Translations under genes and position numbers: made by a program | Notes under the pieces: generated by a model | The model's database searches: none | The model's input: only the letters and a program-made list of their open reading frames with translations | What the model was told of the DNA's origin: nothing | Part shown: positions 50,617-58,718 of the stretch, piece by piece | Position numbering within the stretch: the stretch's first letter is position 1 | How the letters are laid out: each line of letters opens with the position of its first letter | Origin: Candidatus Eiseniibacteriota bacterium | GTDB taxonomy: Bacteria; Eisenbacteria; RBG-16-71-46; JACRLI01 | Assembly (NCBI GenBank): GCA_025351485.1 | Contig: JANXVU010000164.1 | Span: forward strand, 1 to 64,000 | Reading direction: 5' to 3' | DNA: 64,000 nt

Positions 50617-51105
50617 ATGGCCAGTAAGTTCCGACCCGGCGCCGTGGGCGCCATGATGGACGAATACGAGCGCGCCGCAGCGGAGCTCAAGGACCTGGTC
50701 CACGGCCTGACCGACGAGCAGTACGCGGCGCTCGCCGACCCCGACACCAAGGACGAGGATTGCCGAACCATCCAGACCATCATGCGCCACGTGGTGGGGG
50801 CGGGTTACGGCTACGCCAACTACCTGCGGGGCCACTTCGGGGATCCCCAGGTGACGCACGACAACGTGCTCGCTTCCCGTGAAGACTGCCTGCGGCGCTT
50901 CGACGAGATGATGGCCTTCACCGTGCGCACCCTTGAAAACCGCTGGCAGCTCCCGGACAAGGAAATCGACGGCGCCCAGATCCACGTTCGCTGGGGTCCC
51001 GTGTTCAATATCGAGCAGCTCATGGAGCACGCCATCGTCCACCTGCTCCGGCACCGCCGCCAGATCGAAAAGCTGCTGCTGCGCATGAGCGGGGAACCCG
51101 TCTAA
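50617..51105 (+). CDS. DinB-superfamily four-helix protein
   Basis: 162 aa, GGAGG before the ATG, 29 bp after dinB. Helical throughout with the metal triad expected of the DinB/YfiT (damage-inducible, putative metal-dependent hydrolase) superfamily: H58 in IMRHVVGAG, and H138 and H142 in MEHAIVHLLRHRRQIEKL. This family is unrelated to DNA polymerase IV despite the shared name. Members include thiol transferases; the substrate here is unknown. Position suggests it belongs to the damage-response transcript. Confidence 0.75.
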   Translation: MASKFRPGAVGAMMDEYERAAAELKDLVHGLTDEQYAALADPDTKDEDCRTIQTIMRHVVGAGYGYANYLRGHFGDPQVTHDNVLASREDCLRRFDEMMAFTVRTLENRWQLPDKEIDGAQIHVRWGPVFNIEQLMEHAIVHLLRHRRQIEKLLLRMSGEPV

Positions 51106-51183
51106 ACGCAGAGAACCCCCCCAGAGGAGATCATCCGGCCGCCCGGCTTAGGATTCGGACAGCCACAGCCCCGGACCACCCCC

Positions 51184-51972
51184 ATGGGCGAAATTCTAGT
51201 TGGAACATCGGGCTACTCGTTTCCGGACTGGATCGGGCCCTTCTATCCCCCCGAACTCCCGCGGGCGGACCACCTGGCGTTCTACGCCCGCCACTTCAAA
51301 GTGGTCGAGGTGAACACCAGCTATTACCGGATTCCAGCCCCCGGGACCCTGGCCCGAATGGCCAGCCGAACTCCCCCGGACTTCAGGTTCATCCTCAAGC
51401 TGCATATGGACATGACTCACAAGGAATCCCGGGAGCCGGCCCTGTACCGGGAGTTCCAGGAAGCCCTCGAGCCCCTCCGGGAGTCCGGCAAGTTCCATGG
51501 CCTGCTGGCCCAGTTTCCGTGGGCATTCCGGGTGAGCCGGGACTCGGTCCGGCACCTTGCATTCCTCAGGGCTTCCTTTCCCGGAGATTCGCTCCACGTG
51601 GAGTTCCGGCGGGCCGAGTGGAACCGGCCCGATTGCTTCGACTTCTTGGAAGGGCGCGGAATCGGCTATTGTTGTGTGGATGAGCCCTCCCTGCCGGGGC
51701 TGATGCCGCCGCACACGGCCGTGACCACCCCGGTCGGGTACGCGCGGTTTCACGGTCGGAATTCCACCAACTGGTGGGGGCGTGGAGAAGGCGACCGCTA
51801 CGACTACAACTACAGCCGGAAGGAATTGAGCGAGTGGCTGGAAAAATTGAAGTCCATGGCCGAAAAGGCGCGAACGACCTATGTGTTCTTCAACAACTGC
51901 CACGCCGGGCATGCGGCGGCCAACGCCATGCTCATGAAGGAACTGCTGGCCCGGGAAGGGCTTCCATTTTGA
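51184..51972 (+). CDS. DUF72 family protein (YecE-like)
   Basis: 262 aa. It opens with ILVGTSGYSFPDWIGPFYP and continues FKVVEVNTSYYRIPAPGTLARMASRTPPDFRF and, late, VTTPVGYARFHGRNSTNWWG and TYVFFNNCHAGHAAANAMLM, all DUF72 landmarks. The fold is a TIM barrel; the family is widespread and of unknown activity, sometimes linked to nucleic-acid repair by context. No close ribosome binding site is seen before the ATG. The TTG of the next gene overlaps its stop. Confidence 0.88.
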   Translation: MGEILVGTSGYSFPDWIGPFYPPELPRADHLAFYARHFKVVEVNTSYYRIPAPGTLARMASRTPPDFRFILKLHMDMTHKESREPALYREFQEALEPLRESGKFHGLLAQFPWAFRVSRDSVRHLAFLRASFPGDSLHVEFRRAEWNRPDCFDFLEGRGIGYCCVDEPSLPGLMPPHTAVTTPVGYARFHGRNSTNWWGRGEGDRYDYNYSRKELSEWLEKLKSMAEKARTTYVFFNNCHAGHAAANAMLMKELLAREGLPF

Positions 51973-53195
51973 AGGTGGTCCGCGTGGCGGTGGCTCTTGC
52001 GGCCATGCTGTGCCCCCGCGCCGGCCTCGCGCAGCAGGCGGCGGCCACTTCGACGGCGCAGGTGGCTCATTCCGCGCGGGTGAAGCCGGCTGCCCCGGCC
52101 CCGGCGTCCGCAGCTGCCGCCAAGATGCCGGAACCGGCCCCGGCCGTGATCACCCTGCCCAAGCCACTGGAAGACTCGCTTTCCACCGAACTGTCCGAGA
52201 TCCTGGCCTCTTTCATTCGCAAATCCGAACCGGGCTGGCCGCTCCAGGACCACCCGGAAGAGTACGCGCGTTGCGTGGCGGTGCTCGCGCGGCTCTTCAC
52301 CGTGGCAGGGGACACCCTGCTGGACGACGCCGGGGCTCAAAACTATTTCATCGACCGCAGCCTGTCGAACCTTCGCTACCCGACCAGTCCCCGGGGGCAA
52401 TTCCCCCGCACGGTGAGTTTTTCCAACCCGCGCCGGGCCGAGGAATGGGTTACCTATCTGGCGATCCGCAAACAGTCGGGCGGGATCGGCTTCCAACGTT
52501 TGGGCGAAGACGCGCCGTGTTGCTGGCGCGCGAGCGCCATCCAGACATGGGAGGAAGATGGCCGCGACCGGCTCATCGCCACCCTGATGCGCCAGGATTC
52601 CACCGGCGCCCATCAGCGGATCCAGTTCTTCACCCGCGAAGGGGACCGTTACAACCTTACCCGCACGGTCGGTAGCGAGGCCTACGGCGGCCGCTACATC
52701 CCGACTCTTCTGAACAAGGTGGAAAAGACGCCGCTGCTCAACATCATCTACCTGCAAACATCGAACCTGTTCGCAAATTTCCCGGCGGAGCAGATCGTGA
52801 AGCTGCGCGGCTTCTACCGGGTGCGCGGGGATTCCATCGAACTCATCCGCGACCAGTTCGGGGATTCCTACTTCGGGGCCCCGACCTGGGCCATGGAGTG
52901 CATGGCGCGCGGGCGCACCGACTGGGGCAAGCTCTGGACCGAGAACGAAGACGTGCTGCACCGCCTGGCGGCTCTTCCGTGGGACAAGGCGCGTTCCGGA
53001 TGGATCATGGAAAAGTTCTCCACCCGCCACGACACGCTCACCTGCTCGCACCCGTCCGTCGGCCGCATCACCCTCTATTCCGTCCGCTCCAACGGGCTGG
53101 ACCGGGTGAAGGACTTCAAGCTGGAACCGCTGGAAGCTGATACGGCGGCGACTACCCCGAAGCTGCCGGCATCCGGGAAGGATCACGGGCGTTGA
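51969..53195 (+). CDS. Secreted hypothetical protein (408 aa)
   Basis: 408 aa from a TTG overlapping the DUF72 stop (TTGA). The signal peptide (1-21) ends in GLAQQ, followed by an Ala/Pro-rich linker to about residue 62. The rest is a globular domain with no motif I recognise: features are RTVSFSNPRRAEEWVTYLAIRK, CCWRASAIQTWEEDGRD and an alternating pattern of strands. Four Cys residues (179, 180, 313, 356 by my count) could form disulfides. Its TGA overlaps the TTG of the next gene. Likely periplasmic; function unknown. Confidence 0.65.
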   Translation: MKVVRVAVALAAMLCPRAGLAQQAAATSTAQVAHSARVKPAAPAPASAAAAKMPEPAPAVITLPKPLEDSLSTELSEILASFIRKSEPGWPLQDHPEEYARCVAVLARLFTVAGDTLLDDAGAQNYFIDRSLSNLRYPTSPRGQFPRTVSFSNPRRAEEWVTYLAIRKQSGGIGFQRLGEDAPCCWRASAIQTWEEDGRDRLIATLMRQDSTGAHQRIQFFTREGDRYNLTRTVGSEAYGGRYIPTLLNKVEKTPLLNIIYLQTSNLFANFPAEQIVKLRGFYRVRGDSIELIRDQFGDSYFGAPTWAMECMARGRTDWGKLWTENEDVLHRLAALPWDKARSGWIMEKFSTRHDTLTCSHPSVGRITLYSVRSNGLDRVKDFKLEPLEADTAATTPKLPASGKDHGR

Positions 53196-54367
53196 GCCCG
53201 GACTCCCCGAAGCTGCCGGATGACCGTCCCCTGCCCGGCGGGGGGGGGGCTCCTCCTCCCCATGGCCCCAACCGCTGGGTCCTGGTCGGAGCGCTGGTCA
53301 TGTTCCTGCTGGCCGGAGTCATCCTGGCCATGGTGGTTTCGCGCCTCGGGTGCGCGCGCAAGAACGACATTCACCCCAGCTCGACCTTCGTGCCGGGGTC
53401 GGTCTCTCCGGATTCCATCGGGGCGTGGGTGGAGCAGGCCGATTCCATCATGGGCCTGGACGCCCAGACCGACTCGACGCGCTCCGGCCGGGCGTTCGAC
53501 CTGTGGGCGCGCGCGCTGGCCGCCAGCCTGCGCACGGCCGGGGACACGCTCCCGGGGGCGGAGGAAGCCCGGCGCACCATGGACTCCCTGCAGATTCGCG
53601 GCGAGGCGGAGCGCGCCGTTGGGAATGCGGGCGGCCTGGGCGTGAGCCTGCGTCCCCACGCGGCCAGCCGCACGCGCCGGACGTACTTCCTGTATTCCGA
53701 TCGGGGCCGTGTCGGCTACCTGCCGGTGGGGCTGGAAAACGTGGACCAGCTCCACTACGCGGCCTGGCGCGCCGGAACAGACCTGTTCCTCTCGGCGGTG
53801 GGCATGCGGCCGTTCGCGGGCGGAAGCCGCCTGGCGCTCACCTTCCTGAAATCGGCCGGCCCCGGCGGATGGGTCCCGTGGGACTCGCTTCCGCCCCTGG
53901 ACAGCCTGGGCACGCCGGGTTCGACGCCGTCCTTCGAGCAGCCGTCCGACGGCCCGCCGCTCCTGGTGTTCCGGTTCATGCGCGCCGGCAGCCCGTTCGA
54001 GGAGTGCCCCACCTGCCCACACCGCTGGTACGACCGGGTGTGGCGCCCGGAAGGGGCGACGCTGCGGTTCATGGGCGAGCAGATCGAGGACACGCCCTAC
54101 GCGGCCATGGTTTCGTTCGTGGAGGCGCTCGCGCGCGGCGACAACGACAATCTCTCGGTGCTCTCGGTCACTCCGGGCGCGGTGGAGAACGCCCGGGCGC
54201 TGCCGATTGAAAACAGCATCCCCGGAGGGTGGCAACTGGATCCGGGACAGCAGATGCAGGACAGCGTGCTGACCGTCTCGCGTCGGGGCGCCGGGAAGTA
54301 TGTGTTCCGGCTCCGCTACGACTCGGCGCGCTGGAAGGTGGATTCGGTCTATCCGCAGGCTCCCTGA
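53192..54367 (+). CDS. Single-pass membrane protein with N-terminal poly-G coding tract
   Basis: 391 aa from a TTG overlapping the upstream stop (TTGA). A proline/glycine-rich cytoplasmic stretch (1-27) contains PGGGGAPPP, coded by a run of ten G bases. One membrane segment follows (about 29-51, VLVGALVMFLLAGVILAMVV), then a large extracytoplasmic domain with no known signature. ECPTCPHRWYDRVW supplies a CxxC pair near 271-274. It shares transcript and topology with the preceding hypothetical gene, so the two may act together in the envelope. The homopolymer makes the reading frame prone to slippage. Confidence 0.65.
   Translation: MSPDSPKLPDDRPLPGGGGAPPPHGPNRWVLVGALVMFLLAGVILAMVVSRLGCARKNDIHPSSTFVPGSVSPDSIGAWVEQADSIMGLDAQTDSTRSGRAFDLWARALAASLRTAGDTLPGAEEARRTMDSLQIRGEAERAVGNAGGLGVSLRPHAASRTRRTYFLYSDRGRVGYLPVGLENVDQLHYAAWRAGTDLFLSAVGMRPFAGGSRLALTFLKSAGPGGWVPWDSLPPLDSLGTPGSTPSFEQPSDGPPLLVFRFMRAGSPFEECPTCPHRWYDRVWRPEGATLRFMGEQIEDTPYAAMVSFVEALARGDNDNLSVLSVTPGAVENARALPIENSIPGGWQLDPGQQMQDSVLTVSRRGAGKYVFRLRYDSARWKVDSVYPQAP
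53240..53249. repeat. G10 homopolymer inside a coding sequence
   Basis: Ten consecutive G bases at codons 17-20 of the membrane-protein gene. It is the longest single-base run I noticed in the window. Loss or gain of one G would shift the frame before the membrane segment. Confidence 0.85.
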
Positions 54368-54382
54368 CCCAACCGAGGCCTC

Positions 54383-56842
54383 ATGAACACCCCTCCCAAG
54401 AGCGGACACCTGGAATCGGGCTCGTGGCAGGAACCGCCCGCAAATCTCTTCGCGGAATTCGGCCTGGCCGGCGCCACCCGTTATCCCAAGGATGACACCG
54501 GCCGCCGACGGGCGCTCCCGGCCACCGACTTCGACCGCTTCCTGGGGGAGTTCACCGGGCGCCGCGACTACGGCGGCCAGGTGGTGCACGTGGAGCGCAT
54601 CCCGGCCCGCGATGCCCGGCACGCCCGTCCAGCCAAGCCGCTGCCCGAACCGCTGCGCGCCGCGCTGGCCGCCTCCGGCATCCACGAGTTGTACCTGCAC
54701 CAGGCACGCGCGATCGACCTCGCGCGCGACGGCCGCAGCTTCGTGGTGGTGAGCGGCACGGCCTCCGGCAAGACCCTGTGCTACAACCTGCCGGTGGCCG
54801 AGCGGCTCCTGGGCGAACCGGACGCGCACGCGTTCTATCTGTTTCCCACCAAGGCCCTGGCCCAGGACCAGCTCAAGAGCCTGCGGCGCCTGGCCGACGC
54901 GTCCCCGGAATTGAAAGACCTGATCCGCGCCGGCACCTACGACGGCGACACCACGCCGCACGCGCGCCGGAAGATGCGGGAAGAAGGCAACATCATCCTC
55001 ACCAACCCGGACATGCTCCACCAGGGCATCCTGCCCTACCACGCGCGCTGGTCGCGGTTCTTTTCCACGCTTCGCTACGTGGTGGTGGACGAGATCCACA
55101 CCTACCGGGGCATCTTTGGATCTCACGTGGCGCACGTGCTGCGGCGGCTCCGCCGGGTGGCGCGCCACTACGGCGCCGATCCCATCTTCATCGCCTCCAG
55201 CGCCACCATCCGCAATCCCTCCGAGCTGGCCGAAGGCCTGTTCGGGATGCCGGCGGAGCTGGTGGACCAGGACGGCTCGCCGCGCGGGCCGCGCCACTTC
55301 GTGTTCTGGAACCCGCCCTACATGGACACCGCCCGCATGGAGCGGCGGAGCTCCAACGTGGAGGCGCAGGAGCTCTTCACCGCGCTGGTCCGGCGCGGAG
55401 TTCAGAGCATCGTGTTCACCCGCGCCCGGGTGACCGCCGAGATCATCTATCGCTACGCGCGGGAGGCCCTGGAGCGGGAGCGGGGCGGGCTGGCCGCGGC
55501 CGTGAGCGCCTACCGGGGAGGTTACCTGCCCGAGGAGCGGCGCGAGATCGAGCGGCGGCTCTTTTCCGGCGAGCTCATGGGAGTGGTGAGCACCAACGCG
55601 CTGGAGCTGGGGATCGACGTGGGCAGCCTGGACGCGTCCATCCTGGTGGGTTTTCCGACCACCATTGCCTCGGCCTGGCAGCAGGCGGGGCGCGCGGGGC
55701 GCGGGCACGAGCCCTCGCTGGCGGTGCTGGTGGGCTACAACGATCCCATCGACCAGTACCTGATGCGCCACCCGGACTTCTTCTTTTCCGCCTCGCCCGA
55801 GGCCGCGGTGATCGACCCGGAAAACCCGCACATCCTGGCCGCGCACATCGCCTGCGCCGCCTACGAGCTGCCCATCCGGGCGGAGGACACCGAGTGGTTC
55901 GGCGAACTCACGCCGCAGGTCACCGCCATCCTGGCCGAGGAAGGGCAGCTCAAGGAACTGGATGGCCTGCACTACTGGTCCAGCACCGAATTTCCGGCCG
56001 CGAGGGCGCCGCTGCGGACCATCTCCGACGACACCTTCACCATCGTGGACGTGGAGCACGAGAACCGGGTGCTGGCCACCGTGGACGCCATCAGCGCCCC
56101 GGAGCTGGTCTATCCCGAGGCCATCTACCTGCACGAGGGCGACACCTGGTACGTCCGGCAGTTGGACCTGGAGCAGAAGGTCGCGTACGTCGAGCGCAAG
56201 ACCGTGGACTACTACACCAACGCGGTGCTCGACTCCAATCTGCGCATGACCCGGCGCGTCGAGCAGCGGGAGTTCAGCCCGGAGGAGTCGGTCCACTTCG
56301 GGGAAGCCACCGTCTCGTGGTGCACCGTGGGCTTCAAGAAGATCAAGTTCCACTCGCTCGATTCCATCGGCTACAAGGCGCTGGACCTGCCGCGCCTGAA
56401 GCTGGACACGCAGGCCATGTGGTTCCGGCCCGGCGAGCGGGCGTGGAAGGAAGTGATCTTCCAGGGGCGAAACCCGGTGGAGGGGCTCTCGGGGCTGCGC
56501 AATCTGCTGATCACCATCGTGCCGCTGTTGTCCATGTGCGACCGCTCGGACATCGGCGGCATCCTGGACTCCAGCAACTTCGGCTCGCCGCATATGTTCC
56601 TGTACGACCGCTATCCCGGTGGGCTGGGTTTCGTGGAGCAGGGCTACCGCCGCTTCGAGGAGGCCCTCGGGGCCGCGCGCGCGCTGCTGGAGGAGTGCGA
56701 GTGCGAGAGCGGATGTCCGGCCTGCGTGGGGCTGCCGGTGCTGCGCCCGCCGCAGCAGCAGGACCCGGACGTGATGGGCGGATGGCCGATTCCCGACAAG
56801 GCCGTCACGCGCATGCTGTTGCAGGCGATCCTTGGCGGATGA
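54383..56842 (+). CDS. mrfA: MrfA/YprA-type DNA repair helicase
   Basis: 819 aa superfamily 2 helicase. Walker A is VVSGTASGKTL (about 122-132). Walker B is VVVDEIHTYRGIFGSHVAHVLRRL (D236-E-I-H), almost the exact stretch seen in B. subtilis YprA. SSATIRNP is motif III, and GRAGRG motif VI. The C-terminal DUF1998/MZB domain carries a four-Cys zinc site, CECESGCPAC near 771-781. MrfA with its nuclease partner MrfB repairs mitomycin C adducts and crosslinks independently of UvrABC. GAGG precedes the ATG. The mrfB TTG overlaps its end by 11 bases. Confidence 0.88.
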   Translation: MNTPPKSGHLESGSWQEPPANLFAEFGLAGATRYPKDDTGRRRALPATDFDRFLGEFTGRRDYGGQVVHVERIPARDARHARPAKPLPEPLRAALAASGIHELYLHQARAIDLARDGRSFVVVSGTASGKTLCYNLPVAERLLGEPDAHAFYLFPTKALAQDQLKSLRRLADASPELKDLIRAGTYDGDTTPHARRKMREEGNIILTNPDMLHQGILPYHARWSRFFSTLRYVVVDEIHTYRGIFGSHVAHVLRRLRRVARHYGADPIFIASSATIRNPSELAEGLFGMPAELVDQDGSPRGPRHFVFWNPPYMDTARMERRSSNVEAQELFTALVRRGVQSIVFTRARVTAEIIYRYAREALERERGGLAAAVSAYRGGYLPEERREIERRLFSGELMGVVSTNALELGIDVGSLDASILVGFPTTIASAWQQAGRAGRGHEPSLAVLVGYNDPIDQYLMRHPDFFFSASPEAAVIDPENPHILAAHIACAAYELPIRAEDTEWFGELTPQVTAILAEEGQLKELDGLHYWSSTEFPAARAPLRTISDDTFTIVDVEHENRVLATVDAISAPELVYPEAIYLHEGDTWYVRQLDLEQKVAYVERKTVDYYTNAVLDSNLRMTRRVEQREFSPEESVHFGEATVSWCTVGFKKIKFHSLDSIGYKALDLPRLKLDTQAMWFRPGERAWKEVIFQGRNPVEGLSGLRNLLITIVPLLSMCDRSDIGGILDSSNFGSPHMFLYDRYPGGLGFVEQGYRRFEEALGAARALLEECECESGCPACVGLPVLRPPQQQDPDVMGGWPIPDKAVTRMLLQAILGG

Positions 56843-57686
56843 ACCCCTCAAGCGCAAACTCAGCGCGCTGAAGCGCGCCGGCACGCCGTCCGCCGCGCGC
56901 AAGCGGGCCAAGGCCGCCGGGGCCCGCGCCGGGGAAGAAGGGGTCACTCGCGAGCCGCTGGGCGTGGAGGCCTACCTCGCGGGCGCGGAGCTGCAGACGG
57001 CGCACGGCCGGATGTTCGTCCACCAGCGCACCCGCTCCGAGATGGACAAGGGCACGGCGAGGTTCCTGCGCCGGCTGGCCAAGCTCCAGGAAAGTTCCCT
57101 CAAGCTGGACTGCCACGAGCAAATTGCCCAACTGCTCACCGAAGGCCTCCACAAGGCGCTGTTCCTGGACCTGGAAACGACCGGGCTTTCCCAGTCGCCG
57201 GTGTTCCTCACCGGGGTGATGTACGCGGGCCGCACCGACTGGACGCTCCAGCAGTACTTCGCGCGCAACTACGCCGAGGAAAAGGCGCTGGTGCGCACCT
57301 CTCTGGATCTGCTGGACGAGCGGCCCAACCTGGTCACGTTCAACGGGCGCACCTTCGACTGGCCGTTCCTGAAGGTGCGGGCCGCCTACCACAAGCTGAA
57401 GCTCCCGCGGGAGCCCTTCCACGTGGACCTGTTGCACCATTCGCGTCGCCACTGGCGCGGAGCGTTCGAAAACTGCAAACTGCAGACACTGGAGTGGAAG
57501 GTGGTGGGGCGGCGCCGGGTAGGGGACGTGGGCGGGGCCGAGATCCCGGAGCGCTATCACCGCTTCGTCAAGGACGGCGATCCCTGGCCGCTGGCACCGG
57601 TCTTCCACCACAACCTGCTGGACCTTGTCACCATGGGCGACCTCCTGGTGGAAATCCTGGAACGCGAGATCGGGGAAGAGGCCTGA
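56832..57686 (+). CDS. mrfB: MrfB/YprB-type DEDDh exonuclease
   Basis: 284 aa from TTG 56832, inside the end of mrfA. A basic N-terminal tail (1-40, Lys/Arg/Ala-rich) may bind DNA. The RNase H-like exonuclease domain has D113 and E115 in FLDLETTGLS, D176 in VTFNGRTFDWPFL, and H260 with D264 in HHNLLDLVTMGDLL, a complete DEDDh set. In B. subtilis YprB/MrfB is the exonuclease of the mitomycin repair pathway; it also carries TPR repeats, absent here (284 versus about 410 aa). Translational coupling with mrfA supports the assignment. Confidence 0.85.
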   Translation: MADEPLKRKLSALKRAGTPSAARKRAKAAGARAGEEGVTREPLGVEAYLAGAELQTAHGRMFVHQRTRSEMDKGTARFLRRLAKLQESSLKLDCHEQIAQLLTEGLHKALFLDLETTGLSQSPVFLTGVMYAGRTDWTLQQYFARNYAEEKALVRTSLDLLDERPNLVTFNGRTFDWPFLKVRAAYHKLKLPREPFHVDLLHHSRRHWRGAFENCKLQTLEWKVVGRRRVGDVGGAEIPERYHRFVKDGDPWPLAPVFHHNLLDLVTMGDLLVEILEREIGEEA

Positions 57687-58334
57687 ATGCCGGACGGCCA
57701 GCTGAACCTGGAAGAGCTGCTGGCCGACCTGGGCTTTGACTCCCCCGGGGCGCACCAGGCGGCTCTGGCGCTGCTCCGCGAGGAAGGCCTGGTCAGCAGC
57801 CGTCCCAAGACGTTCATTTCCCGGGACAAGAAGCCCCGGGTTCGCGAGATGCTCCAATCCCGCTTCCTGGCCCACTGCGCCGACGCCGAGTGTTCCCGCC
57901 TGGGCCGGGAGCGCGCCCGCTCTTCCGGGCTGGCCCCGGTGCTGGCCGGCCGCCGGGCCGCCTGCCAGATCTGCCAGGGGGCCAACAACCGGCGCGCGTT
58001 CGCGCGGGCCCGGCAGGCGTGCGTGGAGCACGGGATCACCCAGTGGCTCATCGTGGGCGGAAGTCCCAACCTGCGAAGCGACCTGGCGGCCTACCTGGCC
58101 GAGGCCCCGGAGCTGCGGATCGACGTGGACGAGGGCCGCTCCGGGGACTCCAAGTCCGACCGGGCCCGGGCCCGCCGCGTCCAGGCCATCGCGATTCTTT
58201 CCAGAAGCGAGATCAACCACAAGCACACGGCGGTGTATACTGGTGAATTCAAGGAGAAGGTGATTCTCATTCCCGCCCGCGGTCTCGAGGCGCTCTTCGA
58301 GGGCATGGAGCGGCACGCAAGGGGCGCCCGTTGA
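57687..58334 (+). CDS. Zinc-ribbon/DUF2325-like protein, third gene of mrf operon
   Basis: 215 aa, its ATG directly touching the mrfB stop (TGAATG). Three parts are visible: a helical N-terminus (about 1-58); a four-Cys zinc-ribbon-like segment with C64-x4-C69 and C93-x2-C96; and a C-terminal alpha/beta part with WLIVGGSPNLRSDLAAYL (120-137), LRIDVDEG and SRSEINHKHTAVY. The last resembles DUF2325, a small Rossmann-like domain of unknown role. I know of no standard mrfC. Tight coupling suggests it works with the helicase and nuclease, perhaps in damage or nucleic-acid recognition. Confidence 0.5.
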   Translation: MPDGQLNLEELLADLGFDSPGAHQAALALLREEGLVSSRPKTFISRDKKPRVREMLQSRFLAHCADAECSRLGRERARSSGLAPVLAGRRAACQICQGANNRRAFARARQACVEHGITQWLIVGGSPNLRSDLAAYLAEAPELRIDVDEGRSGDSKSDRARARRVQAIAILSRSEINHKHTAVYTGEFKEKVILIPARGLEALFEGMERHARGAR

Positions 58335-58699
58335 AACTGAGACTCCTGTTCACCCTGGCCGTCGTCCTGTTGATGGCCGTCGCTTCCATGGCATCCGCCC
58401 GCGACGCGGGCTTCCGGGACTCCCGGCACCTGCACCAGCACTATCTCAAGCACGGGTCCGAATTCGGGCGCATCAGCGAGCAGCAGTACCTGGAGCTGGC
58501 CGTGGCGCTCCGCGACGCCCGGGTGGGCGGGGACATCCAGGAAATGCGCCGCCCGGATGGCCGGCTGTGCCGATTCGACCGGCGTTCGGGAGCTTTCATC
58601 GCCTTTGACGGCAATCGCACGATCCGAACGTTTTTCAAGCCGCGAGACGGCGAACGCTACTTCCACCGGCAGTCCCGGCGGGGCGATGACCAGCCCTAG
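58331..58699 (+). CDS. Small secreted protein with BECR (RelE/EndoU-like) RNase signature
   Basis: 122 aa from a TTG overlapping the upstream stop (TTGA). A signal peptide (1-23) ends in MASAR. The mature part follows a pattern known from polymorphic-toxin and phage BECR-fold nucleases: H37-x2-K40-H41-G-x-EFG, then ISEQQYLELAVAL, RPDGRLCRFDRRSGAFIAF and IRTFFKPRDG (98-107) with a final aromatic Y-F. His/Lys/Arg/Thr at these places are the usual catalytic candidates. It stands alone rather than at the end of a large toxin, which is unusual. Activity is not proven. The acidic protein gene 19 bp downstream could be its inhibitor. Confidence 0.6.
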   Translation: MKLRLLFTLAVVLLMAVASMASARDAGFRDSRHLHQHYLKHGSEFGRISEQQYLELAVALRDARVGGDIQEMRRPDGRLCRFDRRSGAFIAFDGNRTIRTFFKPRDGERYFHRQSRRGDDQP

Positions 58700-58718
58700 G
58701 GACAACGAAAGAGGCACC

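Noticed and set aside
50617-51105. Naming the 162-aa protein as a second DNA polymerase DinB
   Set aside because: It belongs to the unrelated four-helix DinB/YfiT superfamily and has no polymerase motifs.
53183-56947. A 1254-codon open frame on the minus strand
   Set aside because: It lies opposite the mrfA helicase and its upstream neighbour, which have intact motifs on the plus strand. Its composition (His/Arg/Gly/Gln-rich, no domain) is that of an antisense shadow in GC-rich DNA.
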